Positions 38,053 to 50,013 are shown, numbered from the stretch's first letter. The stretch is 64,000 nt of DNA from an uncultured beta proteobacterium (GCA_903908065.1 CAIVQO010000043.1:1-64000); one strand, 5' to 3'. The notes: generated by a model from the sequence alone, not told the origin. Made by a program: numbers and translations.

Positions 38053-38591
38053 AGCGAATCGCCACCGACATTCCCGAAGTCATCCTGATCGAGCCGCGCG
38101 TCTTTGGCGATGAACGCGGCTTTTTTTACGAGAGCTGGAACAAGCGCAGTCTTGCGGAGATCGGCATTGATGCCGATTTTGTTCAGGACAACCATTCACG
38201 ATCCCAGCGCAATGTCTTGCGCGGCCTGCATTACCAGGTCGAACGCCCCCAGGGCAAGCTGGTGCGCGTGACCGAAGGTGAGGTTTACGATATCGCCGTC
38301 GATCTGCGTCGTTCCTCTCCAACCTTCGGCCGATGGGTAGGCTTCACGCTCTCGGCGACGGACAAGCGCATGGCCTGGATCCCGCCCGGGTTCGCCCATG
38401 GCTTTTGCGTCACCTCCGACTGGGCGGAATTTCTCTACAAGACCACCGACTACTGGAGCCCGGCACACGAGCGTACTCTGCTTTGGAATGACCCAAAACT
38501 GGGAATTCCCTGGCCCCTCAACGGCGAGCCTGTTCTAGCGGCCAAGGATAGGGCAGGAACTCCGTTCGCCGACTCCGAGACGTACCCATGA
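38049..38591 (+). CDS. rfbC: dTDP-4-dehydrorhamnose 3,5-epimerase
   Basis: A 180-residue cupin-fold epimerase, the usual length. The catalytic histidine lies in RGLHYQ (about residue 61), with the tyrosine near KTTDYWSP at about 135-142. It starts at the ATG at 38049, overlapping the rfbA stop, and overlaps rfbD at its end. A longer in-frame opening inside rfbA is not needed. Confidence 0.96.
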   Translation: MKRIATDIPEVILIEPRVFGDERGFFYESWNKRSLAEIGIDADFVQDNHSRSQRNVLRGLHYQVERPQGKLVRVTEGEVYDIAVDLRRSSPTFGRWVGFTLSATDKRMAWIPPGFAHGFCVTSDWAEFLYKTTDYWSPAHERTLLWNDPKLGIPWPLNGEPVLAAKDRAGTPFADSETYP

Positions 38592-39454
38592 AGATCCTGC
38601 TGACCGGAGCGGCGGGCCAACTCGGACGGGAACTCAAGCGCTCGCTGGCATGCCTCGGCGAGGTGATCGCCTGTGATCATGGTCAGCTTGACCTGACAAA
38701 TCCCACCGCCTTGCGGGAGACCGTCCGTCAGCAAGCTCCATCAATCATCGTCAATGCAGCGGCCTACACGGCGGTTGACCGGGCGGAATCCGAACCGATG
38801 CTGGCACAGGCCGTCAATGCCGAGGCACCTGGTGTGCTGGCCGAGGAAGCCAAGCGCCTTGGCGCCCTGCTGATTCACTTTTCCACTGACTACGTCTTCG
38901 ATGGCTGCAAGCCGTCGCCTTACACCGAGACCGACGCAACGGCCCCACTGTCCGCCTACGGCAAGAGCAAACGGGATGGCGAACGCGCCATTGTCAGCTC
39001 CGGCGCTCGCCACCTGATACTGCGCACCAGTTGGGTGTACGGTCTGCATGGTGCCAATTTCATGAAGACCATGCTGCGGCTGGCCCGCGAGCGCGACGAA
39101 CTGCGCGTCATCGACGACCAGTTTGGCGCCCCGACCTGGACCCGGCACCTGGCCGACGTCAGCGCCCAAATCCTTATTAGGCAGGAATACCGGGAGGGCA
39201 TCTATCATCTGACGGCTGGCGGAGTGACCAGTTGGCACGGCTATGCCGAAGCAATTTTTGAAGCAGGCGTGCAACAAGGCCTGCTGACGAAGAAGCCAAC
39301 GGTTCACCGTATTACCAGCGCCGACTATCCACTTCCGGCACGACGCCCGCAAAACTCGCGTCTCGATTGTTCCCGTTTCACCACCGATTTCGCTTTGACC
39401 TTACCCGATTGGCGTGTTGGCCTGGCCGATTGCCTCGCGGACGCCCATTTCTGA
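38588..39454 (+). CDS. rfbD: dTDP-4-dehydrorhamnose reductase
   Basis: A 288-residue SDR reductase completing dTDP-L-rhamnose. TGAAGQLGREL at residues 6-16, the STDYVFDG loop and YGKSKRDGE with the Tyr-Lys pair are all present. Overlap with rfbC is four bases. parE follows after 15 bp, so transcription of the rhamnose genes may run on into the topoisomerase genes. Confidence 0.95.
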   Translation: MKILLTGAAGQLGRELKRSLACLGEVIACDHGQLDLTNPTALRETVRQQAPSIIVNAAAYTAVDRAESEPMLAQAVNAEAPGVLAEEAKRLGALLIHFSTDYVFDGCKPSPYTETDATAPLSAYGKSKRDGERAIVSSGARHLILRTSWVYGLHGANFMKTMLRLARERDELRVIDDQFGAPTWTRHLADVSAQILIRQEYREGIYHLTAGGVTSWHGYAEAIFEAGVQQGLLTKKPTVHRITSADYPLPARRPQNSRLDCSRFTTDFALTLPDWRVGLADCLADAHF

Positions 39455-41446
<1,992 letters not shown>

Positions 41447-41469
41447 GTATCCTGCCAGGCATTCAAGCC

Positions 41470-42723
41470 ATGTGGAAACGTCCCGAACAAGCCATCCCGA
41501 TCCATCCGTCGCAATTGACGGTGGGTTTGTTCGTCGACATCGATCTTCCCTGGAACAAGCACCCCTTCCTTTACGGCAAGTTTCGCATCACCAGCGCGTC
41601 GCAAATTACGGAGATCCAGGCGCTTGGGCTGAGGCAGGTCAAGTATTTTCCGGATAAAAGTACCGTCGCCCCTACACCGGCTCCACTGGCCGCCGTTCAG
41701 GAGACCAGCCCTCCCCGCCCCGCTCCGCAAACCGATTTCGAAGCTGAAAAGCGCGCCAAACTGCAAGCGCAGAAAGACAACACCCGCCGCGCCGAAAGGG
41801 GTTGGGAAAATGCCGCCAAACAGACGCGGGAAGCACTGATCGGCCTGGGTCGCAGCCCCAAGCAGGCCGGCCAGTTGCTGTCGAAGCTTTCACTTGAAAC
41901 CGCAGAAAGGGTTTCTGCCGGCGGCGAAATCCTCTTGCATCTTCTTGGCGACAAAAAAAGCGAAGGCCCCCATTTCCATGCCCTGAACGTGATGACCCTG
42001 TCGATGATCCTGGGCAAATCACTGAAACTCGGCGAAAGCGAGCTCGCCGATCTTGCTTTGGGAGCCTTGGCCCACGACCTCGGCAAAGCCAGGGTGCCGC
42101 CGCACTTATTGAAAGCCGCCACCCGCGCAAAGCATGAAGAGGACTATTACCGGGCTCACGTCCATTACGGCCTTGAGCTTGCACGCGAATCCGGTGTCTT
42201 TTCCGATGGAGCCCTGGCCATCGTTTCCGACCACCATGAATTCCTCGACCGATCCGGATTCCCGCGCGGCATTGCGAATCCCGGGGTGCTGGCCGGCATT
42301 GTCGGGCTGGTGAATCGCTACGACCGGCTGTGCGGTCCGGAATCACCGGAAAGAGCCGCGTTGATGCCGGCTGAAGCCTTGTCGGTATTGTTCGCCCGCG
42401 AGTCGGGAAAGTTTGACCAGAAACTGCTGGGGCTGCTGGTCAAAACGCTCGGCATCTACCCCCCCGGCACCATCGTCATGCTCAATGATGGCTCGCTTGG
42501 ATTGGTGGTGTCGCCGGGGCGGGAAAGCCTTCGCCCGGAAATCCTGATCTACGACCCGGAAGTCGCCAAGGAAAATGCCATTGTAATCAACCTTCAGGGG
42601 GCTTCCGAGTTGAAGATCGACGAATCGATCCGCCCCTCGGCCCTGCCTGCGGACGTGCTGTTCTGGCTGAATCCGCGACAGCGGCTTTCCTACTTTTTCT
42701 CTACCGATGCAGGAAGCGATTGA
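41470..42723 (+). CDS. HD-GYP-type phosphodiesterase domain protein
   Basis: A 417-residue cytoplasmic protein. Residues 10-60 form a DUF3391-like module. A charged coiled coil spans about 90-150. The HD-GYP-like domain spans about 155-330. HD metal motifs are present: HD at 202-203 in GALAHDLGKARVP, H232 in the next helix, and the HHEFLDRSGFPRG loop at 255-267. The canonical GYP is replaced by GFP. Classical members hydrolyse cyclic di-GMP. The altered loop makes activity plausible but not certain. It stands 23 bp after parE and 39 bp before parC, so it is probably co-transcribed with them. Confidence 0.8.
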   Translation: MWKRPEQAIPIHPSQLTVGLFVDIDLPWNKHPFLYGKFRITSASQITEIQALGLRQVKYFPDKSTVAPTPAPLAAVQETSPPRPAPQTDFEAEKRAKLQAQKDNTRRAERGWENAAKQTREALIGLGRSPKQAGQLLSKLSLETAERVSAGGEILLHLLGDKKSEGPHFHALNVMTLSMILGKSLKLGESELADLALGALAHDLGKARVPPHLLKAATRAKHEEDYYRAHVHYGLELARESGVFSDGALAIVSDHHEFLDRSGFPRGIANPGVLAGIVGLVNRYDRLCGPESPERAALMPAEALSVLFARESGKFDQKLLGLLVKTLGIYPPGTIVMLNDGSLGLVVSPGRESLRPEILIYDPEVAKENAIVINLQGASELKIDESIRPSALPADVLFWLNPRQRLSYFFSTDAGSD

Positions 42724-42762
42724 GCGACATCGCGTTTCGCGCATCGACTGTTTGACCAAAAG

Positions 42763-45171
42763 ATGATGAGTACCGACACCCCCGATCTATTCGACCAAGC
42801 GATTGCGAACGAATCTGCGCCACCGCCTGCCTCCGCAAGCGGCGGATCAGGCGCCCCCCCCGGCGGTAGCCCGCGCAGCTCGACACTCGACGAAATGGGC
42901 GATGGCAATTCCCTGCCCTTGGCCGCCTACGCAGAACGAGCCTACCTGTCTTACGCCATGAGCGTGGTGCGCGCCCGCGCCCTGCCCCAGGTTGAGGACG
43001 GCCTCAAGCCAGTACAGCGGCGCATCCTGCATGCCATGAACCAGATGCGGCTCGCGGCGGGCGCAAAGCACGTCAAGAGCGCCCGCGTGGTTGGCGACGT
43101 GATCGGCAAATACCATCCCCACGGCGACACCAGCGTGTATGACGCCATGGTGCGGGTTGCGCAGGACTTCACCCTGCGCTACCCGCTGGTCGACGGCCAG
43201 GGCAATTTCGGTTCACGTGACGGTGATGGTGCCGCCGCCATGCGCTATACCGAGTGCCGCCTGACGCCCTTTGCCGAATTGCTGCTGGGTGAGATCGATC
43301 GCGGCACGGTCGATTTCATCGAAAACTACGATGGTTCGATGACCGAGCCGAAATTGCTGCCGGCACGCCTGCCGGTGGTCCTGCTTAATGGCGCATCCGG
43401 CATTGCCGTCGGCATGGCAACCGAGATACCGCCGCACAACCTCCGCGAAGTGGCAGAGGCGGCCCGCTTGCTGATCAGGAAGCCGGAGGCCGTGCTGGAG
43501 GAAGTGCTGGCGGTCCTGCCCGGCCCGGATTTCCCCGGCGGCGGCCAATTGATCTCCACTCCTGCCGACATTCGTGACGCCTATGCCAGCGGTCGCGGCA
43601 GCCTGCGCATGCGCGCGCGCTGGCGTGTCGAGGAGTTGGCGCGCGGACAGTGGCGTGTCATCGTCCATGAATTGCCGCACGGAGTTTCGGTAGCCCAGGT
43701 GCTGTCCGAAATCGAAGGGCTCACCAACCCGCAGCCACGTGCCGGCAAGAAAGACGTCAGCCAGGAACAAAAGAACCTGAAGAACCTGGTCCTCGGGGTG
43801 CTCGACAGCGTACGCGACGAATCCAGCGACCAGCAGCCGGTGCGCATCATGCTCGAGCCCAAGAGTTCACGCATTGCGCAGGAAGAGTTCATGGCGGTGC
43901 TCCTGGCGCATACCAGCCTGGAATCAAGCGTGTCGGTCAACCTCACCATGGTGGGCCGCGACGGACGTCCGCAGCAGAAGAACCTGTTGAACGTCCTGCA
44001 CGAATGGATCGCCTTCCGTTTCGCCACCGTCGAACGCCGCAGCCGCCATCGCCTGGGCGAAGTCGAACGGCGCATCCACATCCTTGAAGGACGCATGACC
44101 GTATTCCTGCGCATCGACGAGGTGATCCGCTGCATTCGCGAATCCGACGAGCCCAAGCCGGAATTGATGGCCCGTTTCAGCCTGACCGAGATCCAGGCCG
44201 AGGACATCCTGGAAATACGCCTGCGCCAGTTGGCGCGCCTGGAAGGCATTCGCATCGAAAAGGAACTGGGCGACCTGCGCACCGAGCATGGTCAGTTGCG
44301 CAACCTGCTGGAGTCGCGCAATGAGATGACCAAGCTGATCCTCAAGGAAATCAGCGAGGACGCCAAGCGCTTTGGCGATGCCCGGCGCACCCTGATGGAA
44401 GCCGTGGCGCCGATCTCCCAGGGCGAGATCTCGGTGCCCGATGAACCCGTCACGGTAATCGTTTCAAAGAACGGCTGGGTACGCGCGCGTCAGGGTCACG
44501 GCATCGACCCGGCCGGAATCACCTACAAGGCCGGCGATTACCCATGGCTGGTCGCGGAATCACGCACCGTATGGCCCCTGATCGTGATCGACTCGCATGG
44601 CCGCAGCTACAGCGTCCGGGTTTCCGATCTCCCCGGCGGGCGCGGTGACGGAGCCCCATTGAATACCATGATCGACTTCCAGGACGGGGGCAAGCTGGCG
44701 CAGGCCCTGACGGCGGCACCGGAGACACGTTTCCTCGTTGCCGGGTCTGGGGGCTACGGATTCATTGCCAGCATCGCAGACATGGTCGCGCGCAACAAGG
44801 CAGGCAAGTCCTTCCTGACACTGGAAAAAGGTGAACATCCCTTACCTCCGGCACCGGTATCGGGAGATACCGTTGCCGTCCTGACCCAGGCCGGCCGACT
44901 GCTGCTCTTCCCGCTGGGCGAACTTCGCGAAATGGCCAAGGGAAAGGGGCTCATGCTGATCGATCTGGTCAAGAACGACACGGTCACCGGCGTCGCTGCA
45001 ATCGGCAGTCAACCGCTGAAGATCCTCGGCAGCGGACGCGGCGGCAAGGCCAGCACCCAGGTGCTGGACGTCAAATCGCAGGCAGAGTTTCGTGGTGCGC
45101 GTGCCCGGCGCGGACAGGATATTCCCTTCCGCCTGAAACCCTCGGGCTTCGACTTGACAAGCAATACTTGA
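42763..45171 (+). CDS. parC: DNA topoisomerase IV subunit A
   Basis: An 802-residue DNA-cleaving subunit. The catalytic tyrosine is Y162 in [10 protein letters not shown]. The winged-helix region before it has [12 protein letters not shown] (118-129), where Thr123 and Asp127 occupy the positions of E. coli ParC Ser80 and Glu84, the quinolone contact sites. The first 45 residues are a Ser/Pro/Gly-rich extension not found in E. coli. The C-terminal domain is a degenerate beta-pinwheel. Two adjacent ATG codons are possible starts. The last few codons overlap a promoter for the small gene downstream. Confidence 0.93.
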   Translation: MMSTDTPDLFDQAIANESAPPPASASGGSGAPPGGSPRSSTLDEMGDGNSLPLAAYAERAYLSYAMSVVRARALPQVEDGLKPVQRRILHAMNQMRLAAGAKHVKSARVVGDVIGKYHPHGDTSVYDAMVRVAQDFTLRYPLVDGQGNFGSRDGDGAAAMRYTECRLTPFAELLLGEIDRGTVDFIENYDGSMTEPKLLPARLPVVLLNGASGIAVGMATEIPPHNLREVAEAARLLIRKPEAVLEEVLAVLPGPDFPGGGQLISTPADIRDAYASGRGSLRMRARWRVEELARGQWRVIVHELPHGVSVAQVLSEIEGLTNPQPRAGKKDVSQEQKNLKNLVLGVLDSVRDESSDQQPVRIMLEPKSSRIAQEEFMAVLLAHTSLESSVSVNLTMVGRDGRPQQKNLLNVLHEWIAFRFATVERRSRHRLGEVERRIHILEGRMTVFLRIDEVIRCIRESDEPKPELMARFSLTEIQAEDILEIRLRQLARLEGIRIEKELGDLRTEHGQLRNLLESRNEMTKLILKEISEDAKRFGDARRTLMEAVAPISQGEISVPDEPVTVIVSKNGWVRARQGHGIDPAGITYKAGDYPWLVAESRTVWPLIVIDSHGRSYSVRVSDLPGGRGDGAPLNTMIDFQDGGKLAQALTAAPETRFLVAGSGGYGFIASIADMVARNKAGKSFLTLEKGEHPLPPAPVSGDTVAVLTQAGRLLLFPLGELREMAKGKGLMLIDLVKNDTVTGVAAIGSQPLKILGSGRGGKASTQVLDVKSQAEFRGARARRGQDIPFRLKPSGFDLTSNT

Positions 45172-45180
45172 TGCTAGAAT
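45154..45180 (+). promoter_or_regulatory. Candidate promoter for the 45-residue membrane protein
   Basis: TTGACA (45154-45159, perfect), a short 15-bp spacer and TAGAAT (45175-45180) straddle the parC stop. A transcript would begin about 55 bp before the small gene's ATG. The spacer is shorter than optimal. Confidence 0.45.
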
Positions 45181-45243
45181 CTTTCGCAACCAAGCCCGCC
45201 GGCATCCAACAGACAAGTGGTTGCCGCCTACGGAGAACAAAAA

Positions 45244-45381
45244 ATGCTTTTCATCCTCTATTACATCGTCGCCATCGTCGTACTGGTGCTGCACTTCACC
45301 GGAGTGCTGGCCCGTTACAACATGGAATGGCTGATTCTTGTGCTGGCCGTGACGGTGTTCCCGGCGGTCATTTACCTATAG
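45244..45381 (+). CDS. Small hypothetical membrane protein (45 residues)
   Basis: An ATG at 45244 has GGAG ten bases upstream and opens a 45-residue frame, starting MLFILYYIVAIVVLVLHF, with no obvious shadow gene on either strand. The composition is almost entirely hydrophobic. One transmembrane helix (about 2-20), a short polar loop (ARYNMEW) and a second helix (about 29-44) suggest a hairpin in the inner membrane. It has its own promoter-like sequence. I recognise no family. It could be a regulatory miniprotein. Coding status is inferred from the ribosome site, hydrophobic pattern and position. Confidence 0.6.
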   Translation: MLFILYYIVAIVVLVLHFTGVLARYNMEWLILVLAVTVFPAVIYL

Positions 45382-45399
45382 CGACGCATCGCCTTACCA

Positions 45400-45424
45400 C
45401 CGGCGCCGACTTTCGGGGCGCCGG
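45400..45424. terminator. GC-rich hairpin between the small gene and thrC
   Basis: A perfect 8-bp inverted repeat CCGGCGCC / GGCGCCGG with a 9-base loop lies between two convergent genes. There is no U-run on either strand, so it is at best a weak or factor-assisted terminator. Confidence 0.35.
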
Positions 45425-45439
45425 CAGCCAAACAGCCTG

Positions 45440-46867
45440 TCAGCAATTCCGGGTGATGATGGCTTTCACTTGATCCACTGACGCATCGACCACATCGACG
45501 CGTTGTGGCAGCGTTTCGATCCCGTCGAAATCCTTCGGCCGCACCGGATCCCGACCGAGTGCCTCCTGTATGGTTTCGGCAAACTTCACCGCCTGAGCCG
45601 TCTCCAGCACCACCATCGGCATCGCCGGATCCAGATGCTCCCTGGCGACCTTGACACCGTCTGCCGTGTGGGTATCGATCATGATCTGATGGCGATTCCA
45701 GACATCTCGAATGGTGGCCAGGCGATCCGCGTGCGAACTGCGCCCGGATACAAATCCATAGCCCGAAAGTGCCTCCAGGTAGGGCGTGCCACGCAAGTCG
45801 AAAGCGCCTCCAGCATCTACCTGGGCCCAAAGCGATCGCACCTTTGCGGCGTCGCGACCTACCAGATCGAAAATGAAGCGCTCGAAGTTCGACGCCTTCG
45901 AAATGTCCATCGACGGACTGGACGTGACATGCGTTTCCGCCGTCGCGCGGGGGCGGTACAGGCCGGTACGGAAGAACTCGTCCAGGACGTCATTCTCGTT
46001 GGTCGCCAAGACCAGGCGACCGATCGGCAAACCCATCATGCGCGCGATGTGGCCGGCGCAAATGTTGCCGAAATTGCCGGACGGCACACAGAACGCGACG
46101 CGCTGGTCGTTACTGCTTGTTGCCGCAAAATAGCCCTTGAAGTAATACACCACCTGGGCCATGACCCGTGCCCAGTTGATCGAGTTGACGGCGCCGATGC
46201 GATATTTCGCCTTGAACTCGGCGTCGTTGGACACCGCCTTGACGATGTCCTGCGCGTCATCGAACATGCCACGCACGGCAATGTTGAAGATGTTCGCATC
46301 CTGCAGCGAATACATTTGCGCGCGCTGGAAGGCACTCATCTTGCCCTCCGGCGAAAGCATGAATACCTTGACCTTGTGCTTGCCGCGCATCGCGTATTCG
46401 GCGGCCGAACCGGTATCGCCCGAGGTCGCACCGAGTATGTTGATCGACTCGCCGCGCTTTTCCAGCACGTACTCGAACAGGTGGCCCAGGAGCTGCATGG
46501 CCATGTCCTTGAAGGCCAGGGTCGGCCCGTTGGACAGTTCCAGCAAGTGGAAGCCTGGCTCGAGTGTGGTCAATGGGGTGATATCACCCGCGTCGCGCCC
46601 GGGGCGACAATGACGATAGACGTTTGCCGAGTAGGTGCGGTCCGCCAGCATCTTCAAATCGCAGGCAGGAATGTCATCGACAAACTTGAGCAGGATCTTC
46701 AGGGCCAGCGCGTGATAGGGCAAGTCGCGCCATTCGGCCAGTTCGGCAGCGCTTACCTGCGGATAGGTCTCGGGAAGGTAGAGTCCACCATCCGGAGCAA
46801 GCCCGCCCAGCAGGATGTCGCAGAAGGACTGCGCGGGGGAATTACCCCGAGTCGAGATGTATTTCAT
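45440..46867 (-). CDS. thrC: Threonine synthase
   Basis: A 475-residue PLP enzyme of the long (E. coli/yeast-like) class, converting O-phosphohomoserine to threonine. The start YISTRGNSPAQSFCDILLGG is diagnostic. The PLP lysine lies in NGPTLAFKDMAMQ (near residue 115), and GATSGDTGSAAEYAM binds phosphate. It is the last gene of alaA-GNAT-hom-thrC, five bases after hom. Confidence 0.95.
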   Translation of the reverse strand: MKYISTRGNSPAQSFCDILLGGLAPDGGLYLPETYPQVSAAELAEWRDLPYHALALKILLKFVDDIPACDLKMLADRTYSANVYRHCRPGRDAGDITPLTTLEPGFHLLELSNGPTLAFKDMAMQLLGHLFEYVLEKRGESINILGATSGDTGSAAEYAMRGKHKVKVFMLSPEGKMSAFQRAQMYSLQDANIFNIAVRGMFDDAQDIVKAVSNDAEFKAKYRIGAVNSINWARVMAQVVYYFKGYFAATSSNDQRVAFCVPSGNFGNICAGHIARMMGLPIGRLVLATNENDVLDEFFRTGLYRPRATAETHVTSSPSMDISKASNFERFIFDLVGRDAAKVRSLWAQVDAGGAFDLRGTPYLEALSGYGFVSGRSSHADRLATIRDVWNRHQIMIDTHTADGVKVAREHLDPAMPMVVLETAQAVKFAETIQEALGRDPVRPKDFDGIETLPQRVDVVDASVDQVKAIITRNC

Positions 46868-46872
46868 GTCGG

Positions 46873-48183
46873 CTAACCCAGTTCTTCCATCCGCAGACGG
46901 ATCACCTTCTTCTTCACCACCGGTAGCGCTTCCACTTTCGCGATGGCCGCATCGACGTTCTTTTCGCGTGTGATGTGGGTCAGCATGATGATGTCGGTTT
47001 GTGACTCGCCTTCATTCGGTTCGCGCTGGATCATGGCGTCGATCGAGATCTGCTGGTCGGCAAGGATACGCGTAATGTCGGCCAGCACGCCGGGTTTGTC
47101 CTCGACCCGCAGGCGCAGGTAATAGCCCGACTCCACCTCAGCCAGCGGCAGGATCGGCGTGTCTTCGACCGCGCCAGGCTGGAAAGCAAGATGCGGCACC
47201 CGGTGCTCCGGGTCGGCGGTATGCATGCGGGTCACATCGACCAGGTCGGCAATCACGGCCGACGCCGTCGGCTCGGCGCCTGCACCCTTGCCGTAATAAA
47301 GCGTGGCGCCGACGGCATCGCCTTGCACCAGCACGGCATTCATCGCACCTTCGACATTGGCGATCAGCCGCTTGGCAGGAATCAGGGTTGGATGCACGCG
47401 CAGTTCCACGCCATCGGCGCGACGTCGCGTGATGCCGAGCAGCTTGATGCGATAGCCGAGCTGTTCGGCGTAGCGGATGTCATCGGCGTCGAGCTTGCTG
47501 ATGCCCTCGATGTGCGCCTTGTCGAACTGCATCGGAATACCGAAGGCCAGGGCCGAAAGAATGGTGATCTTGTGCGCGGCATCAACGCCCTCGATGTCGA
47601 AGGTCGGGTCGGCCTCGGCATAGCCCAGGCGCTGCGCTTCCTTGAGCACCACGTCGAAGGGCAGGCCCTTGTCACGCATTTCGGAAAGGATGAAATTGGT
47701 GGTGCCGTTGATGATGCCCGCGATCCACTGGATGCGATTCGCCGTGAGGCCTTCGCGCAGCGCCTTGATGATCGGAATGCCACCTGCCACAGCCGCCTCG
47801 AAAGCCACCATCACGCCCTTCTGGCTGGCAGCCGCGAATATTTCGTTGCCGTGCACGGCCAAGAGCGCCTTGTTCGCGGTGACCACATGCTTGCCGTTGG
47901 CGATCGCCTTCAACACCAGTTCCTTGGCGATGCCATAACCGCCGATAAGTTCGATGACGATGTCGATCTCGGGATCGGACACCACGGCAAAGGCGTCGTC
48001 GGTGACTTCGGCACGTCCGGCGGTAACCTTGCGCGCCAGTTCCAGGTTCTTGTCCGCGACCTTGGTAATACGGATCGGGCGCCCGGCACGACGGGTGATT
48101 TCGGCCTCGTTGCGCGAAAGTACGGTAAAGGTGCCACCACCTACGGTGCCGATGCCAAGCAGTCCAACATTGATGGGTTTCAT
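46873..48183 (-). CDS. hom: Homoserine dehydrogenase
   Basis: A 436-residue monofunctional enzyme (no aspartokinase part) reducing aspartate semialdehyde to homoserine. The N-terminal NAD(P) motif GLLGIGTVGGGT is at residues 7-18. The catalytic region has GINGTTNFILSEM near 155-167 and DPTFDIEGVDAAHK. A C-terminal ACT domain (about 350-430, PGVLADITRILADQQISI) is the likely site of threonine feedback control. It overlaps the GNAT gene by four bases. Confidence 0.95.
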   Translation of the reverse strand: MKPINVGLLGIGTVGGGTFTVLSRNEAEITRRAGRPIRITKVADKNLELARKVTAGRAEVTDDAFAVVSDPEIDIVIELIGGYGIAKELVLKAIANGKHVVTANKALLAVHGNEIFAAASQKGVMVAFEAAVAGGIPIIKALREGLTANRIQWIAGIINGTTNFILSEMRDKGLPFDVVLKEAQRLGYAEADPTFDIEGVDAAHKITILSALAFGIPMQFDKAHIEGISKLDADDIRYAEQLGYRIKLLGITRRRADGVELRVHPTLIPAKRLIANVEGAMNAVLVQGDAVGATLYYGKGAGAEPTASAVIADLVDVTRMHTADPEHRVPHLAFQPGAVEDTPILPLAEVESGYYLRLRVEDKPGVLADITRILADQQISIDAMIQREPNEGESQTDIIMLTHITREKNVDAAIAKVEALPVVKKKVIRLRMEELG

Positions 48184-48632
48184 GGGAGGGATTTCCTGAA
48201 GCAGAAACTGGGAATGACAAAACCCTCGCGAAAATAGAAGCGATGGGCTGACGTACGCTGGGTGCCGGAATCGAGCGCGATGACATCGCAGCCCAGACTT
48301 CTGGCGCGGGCTTCCAACCCGCCCAGCAGGAAGCGGCCGATACCGTGAGAACGGTGGGCCGCATCGGTAACCAGGTCATCGACGTAAAGTCGGCAACCTT
48401 CATAGGTATTCTGGATTAAGCGCCAGACGGCGACCCCGCGCACGGCGTCGCCCTGCGTGGCCAGCATCATGCGCGCGCCGCCGGCGAACACCTCGGCCAG
48501 GCGTCGTGAATAATCCGCTGGCAAGCGATCGCGCAACTGGCGATGTACGCTTTCGGCGCGCGCCAGCCAGTCCGGCGCGAGGATCTCGCCACTGGCCCCG
48601 GTGACGTCCACCAAGGCCAGATCAGCCGGCAT
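48180..48632 (-). CDS. GNAT-family N-acetyltransferase
   Basis: A 150-residue GNAT-fold protein. The acetyl-CoA pyrophosphate loop is in VTDAAHRSHGIGRFLL (near residues 88-103), with the preceding YVDDL strand and the GTQRTSAHRFYFREGF end. The start is placed at the ATG at 48632, which overlaps alaA by 11 bp; an earlier in-frame ATG would overlap by over 50. The substrate is unknown. Its insertion between alaA and hom with overlaps at both ends suggests an amino-acid-related role or simple operon hitchhiking. Confidence 0.75.
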   Translation of the reverse strand: MPADLALVDVTGASGEILAPDWLARAESVHRQLRDRLPADYSRRLAEVFAGGARMMLATQGDAVRGVAVWRLIQNTYEGCRLYVDDLVTDAAHRSHGIGRFLLGGLEARARSLGCDVIALDSGTQRTSAHRFYFREGFVIPSFCFRKSLP

Positions 48633-49848
48633 AGCGTTTGCGGTAGTTGTCGAGGAAACGTGCGATGCGACCAATGGCTTCCCGCAGATCGTCTTCGTGC
48701 GGCAGGAAAACCAGACGGAAATGGTCCGGATGCGGCCAGTTGAACCCCGTGCCCTGCACCAGCAGAACCTTTTCCGACACCAGCAGTTCGGAGATGAACT
48801 CCTGGTCGTCGGTGATCGGATACAGCTTCGGATCGAGTCTCGGGAACATGTAGAGCGTCGCCTTGGGCTTGACGCAGGTGACGCCCGGAATCGCCGTGAT
48901 TAGTTCGTGGGCCACATCACGCTGGCGGCACATGCGTCCGCCCGGCGCCACCAGGTCATCGATGCTCTGGTAGCCGCCCAGCGCGGTCTGGATACCCCAC
49001 TGTCCCGGCACATTGGCACAAAGACGCATCGAGGCCAGCATGTCGAGGCCTTCGATGTAGTCGCGTGCATGTTTTTTCTCGCCGGAGACCACCATCCAGC
49101 CGGCGCGATAGCCGCAGGAGCGGTAGTTCTTCGACAGGCCATTGAAGCTGATGGTCAGCACGTCGTCCGACAGGGCAGCTACCGACGTATGCTTGACGCC
49201 GTCATAGAGTACCTTGTCGTAGACCTCGTCGGCATAGATGATCAGGTCGTTCTGCCGGGCGATCTCGATGATCTCCTTGAGCACCTCGTCGGGATACACG
49301 GCACCGGTCGGATTGTTCGGATTGATGATGACGATGGCGCGGGTTTGCGGCGTGATCTTGGCGCGGATGTCTGCCAGATCTGGCATCCAGCCGGCGCTTT
49401 CGTCGCACAGGTAGTGCCTCGGCGTGCCCCCAGACAGGCTCACGGCGGCAGTCCAAAGCGGGTAGTCGGGGGCTGGCACCAGTACTTCATCGCCGTTGTC
49501 CAGCAGCGCGTTCATGGCCATCACGATCAGTTCGGAGACGCCATTGCCGATGTAGATGTCTTCGATGCCGACACCTTTGATCTGCTTTTGCTGAGTGTAG
49601 TGCATCACGGCCTTGCGCGCCGAGAAGATCCCCTTGGAATCAACATAGCCGGCGGCATTCGGCAGGTTGCGGATCATGTCCTGCTGGATTTCCTCGGGTG
49701 AGTCGAAGCCGAAAGCCGCCAGGTTGCCAATGTTCAGCTTGATGATCTTGTGGCCTTCCTCCTCCATTTGCCGGGCGCGCGCGAGCACGGGGCCTCGGAT
49801 GTCGTAACAGACATTGGCGAGTTTCGCGGATTTACTTACGGGCTGCAT
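48622..49848 (-). CDS. alaA: Glutamate-pyruvate aminotransferase (AlaA type)
   Basis: A 408-residue class I PLP aminotransferase closely resembling E. coli AlaA along its whole length as I recall it: NVCYDIRGPVL, VPAPDYPLWTAAVSLSGG and NPNNPTGAVYPDE. The lysine is in FNGLSKNYRSCGYRAGW, and VQGTGFNWPHPDHFR is near the end. It starts at the ATG at 49848 after AAAGGAC; a seven-codon longer opening exists. It makes alanine from pyruvate and glutamate. In betaproteobacteria this gene commonly heads the hom-thrC operon. Confidence 0.92.
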   Translation of the reverse strand: MQPVSKSAKLANVCYDIRGPVLARARQMEEEGHKIIKLNIGNLAAFGFDSPEEIQQDMIRNLPNAAGYVDSKGIFSARKAVMHYTQQKQIKGVGIEDIYIGNGVSELIVMAMNALLDNGDEVLVPAPDYPLWTAAVSLSGGTPRHYLCDESAGWMPDLADIRAKITPQTRAIVIINPNNPTGAVYPDEVLKEIIEIARQNDLIIYADEVYDKVLYDGVKHTSVAALSDDVLTISFNGLSKNYRSCGYRAGWMVVSGEKKHARDYIEGLDMLASMRLCANVPGQWGIQTALGGYQSIDDLVAPGGRMCRQRDVAHELITAIPGVTCVKPKATLYMFPRLDPKLYPITDDQEFISELLVSEKVLLVQGTGFNWPHPDHFRLVFLPHEDDLREAIGRIARFLDNYRKRYAG

Positions 49849-50013
49849 GGGCAACCGTCCTTTCGGCAACGAGGCGCACCCGGATGGCGCGGCATATCAA
49901 CAGGGAATTCTGGCCGTCCGCATGGCGTTGCGAACCCCAAACCGGAACCGGAGACATCGGTTGCGGAACAGGCCGGCACCAGACTTGCAGGGCGTCGGGC
50001 TGGAACTAAAAGG

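Noticed and set aside
45400-45424. A full rho-independent terminator between the small gene and thrC
   Set aside because: The hairpin is stable but has no U-run on either strand, so it is listed only at low confidence.
45503-46876. A 457-codon plus-strand open frame opposite thrC
   Set aside because: It mirrors thrC exactly, translates to Arg/His-rich sequence with no family pattern, and has no ribosome site. It results from high GC on the opposite strand.
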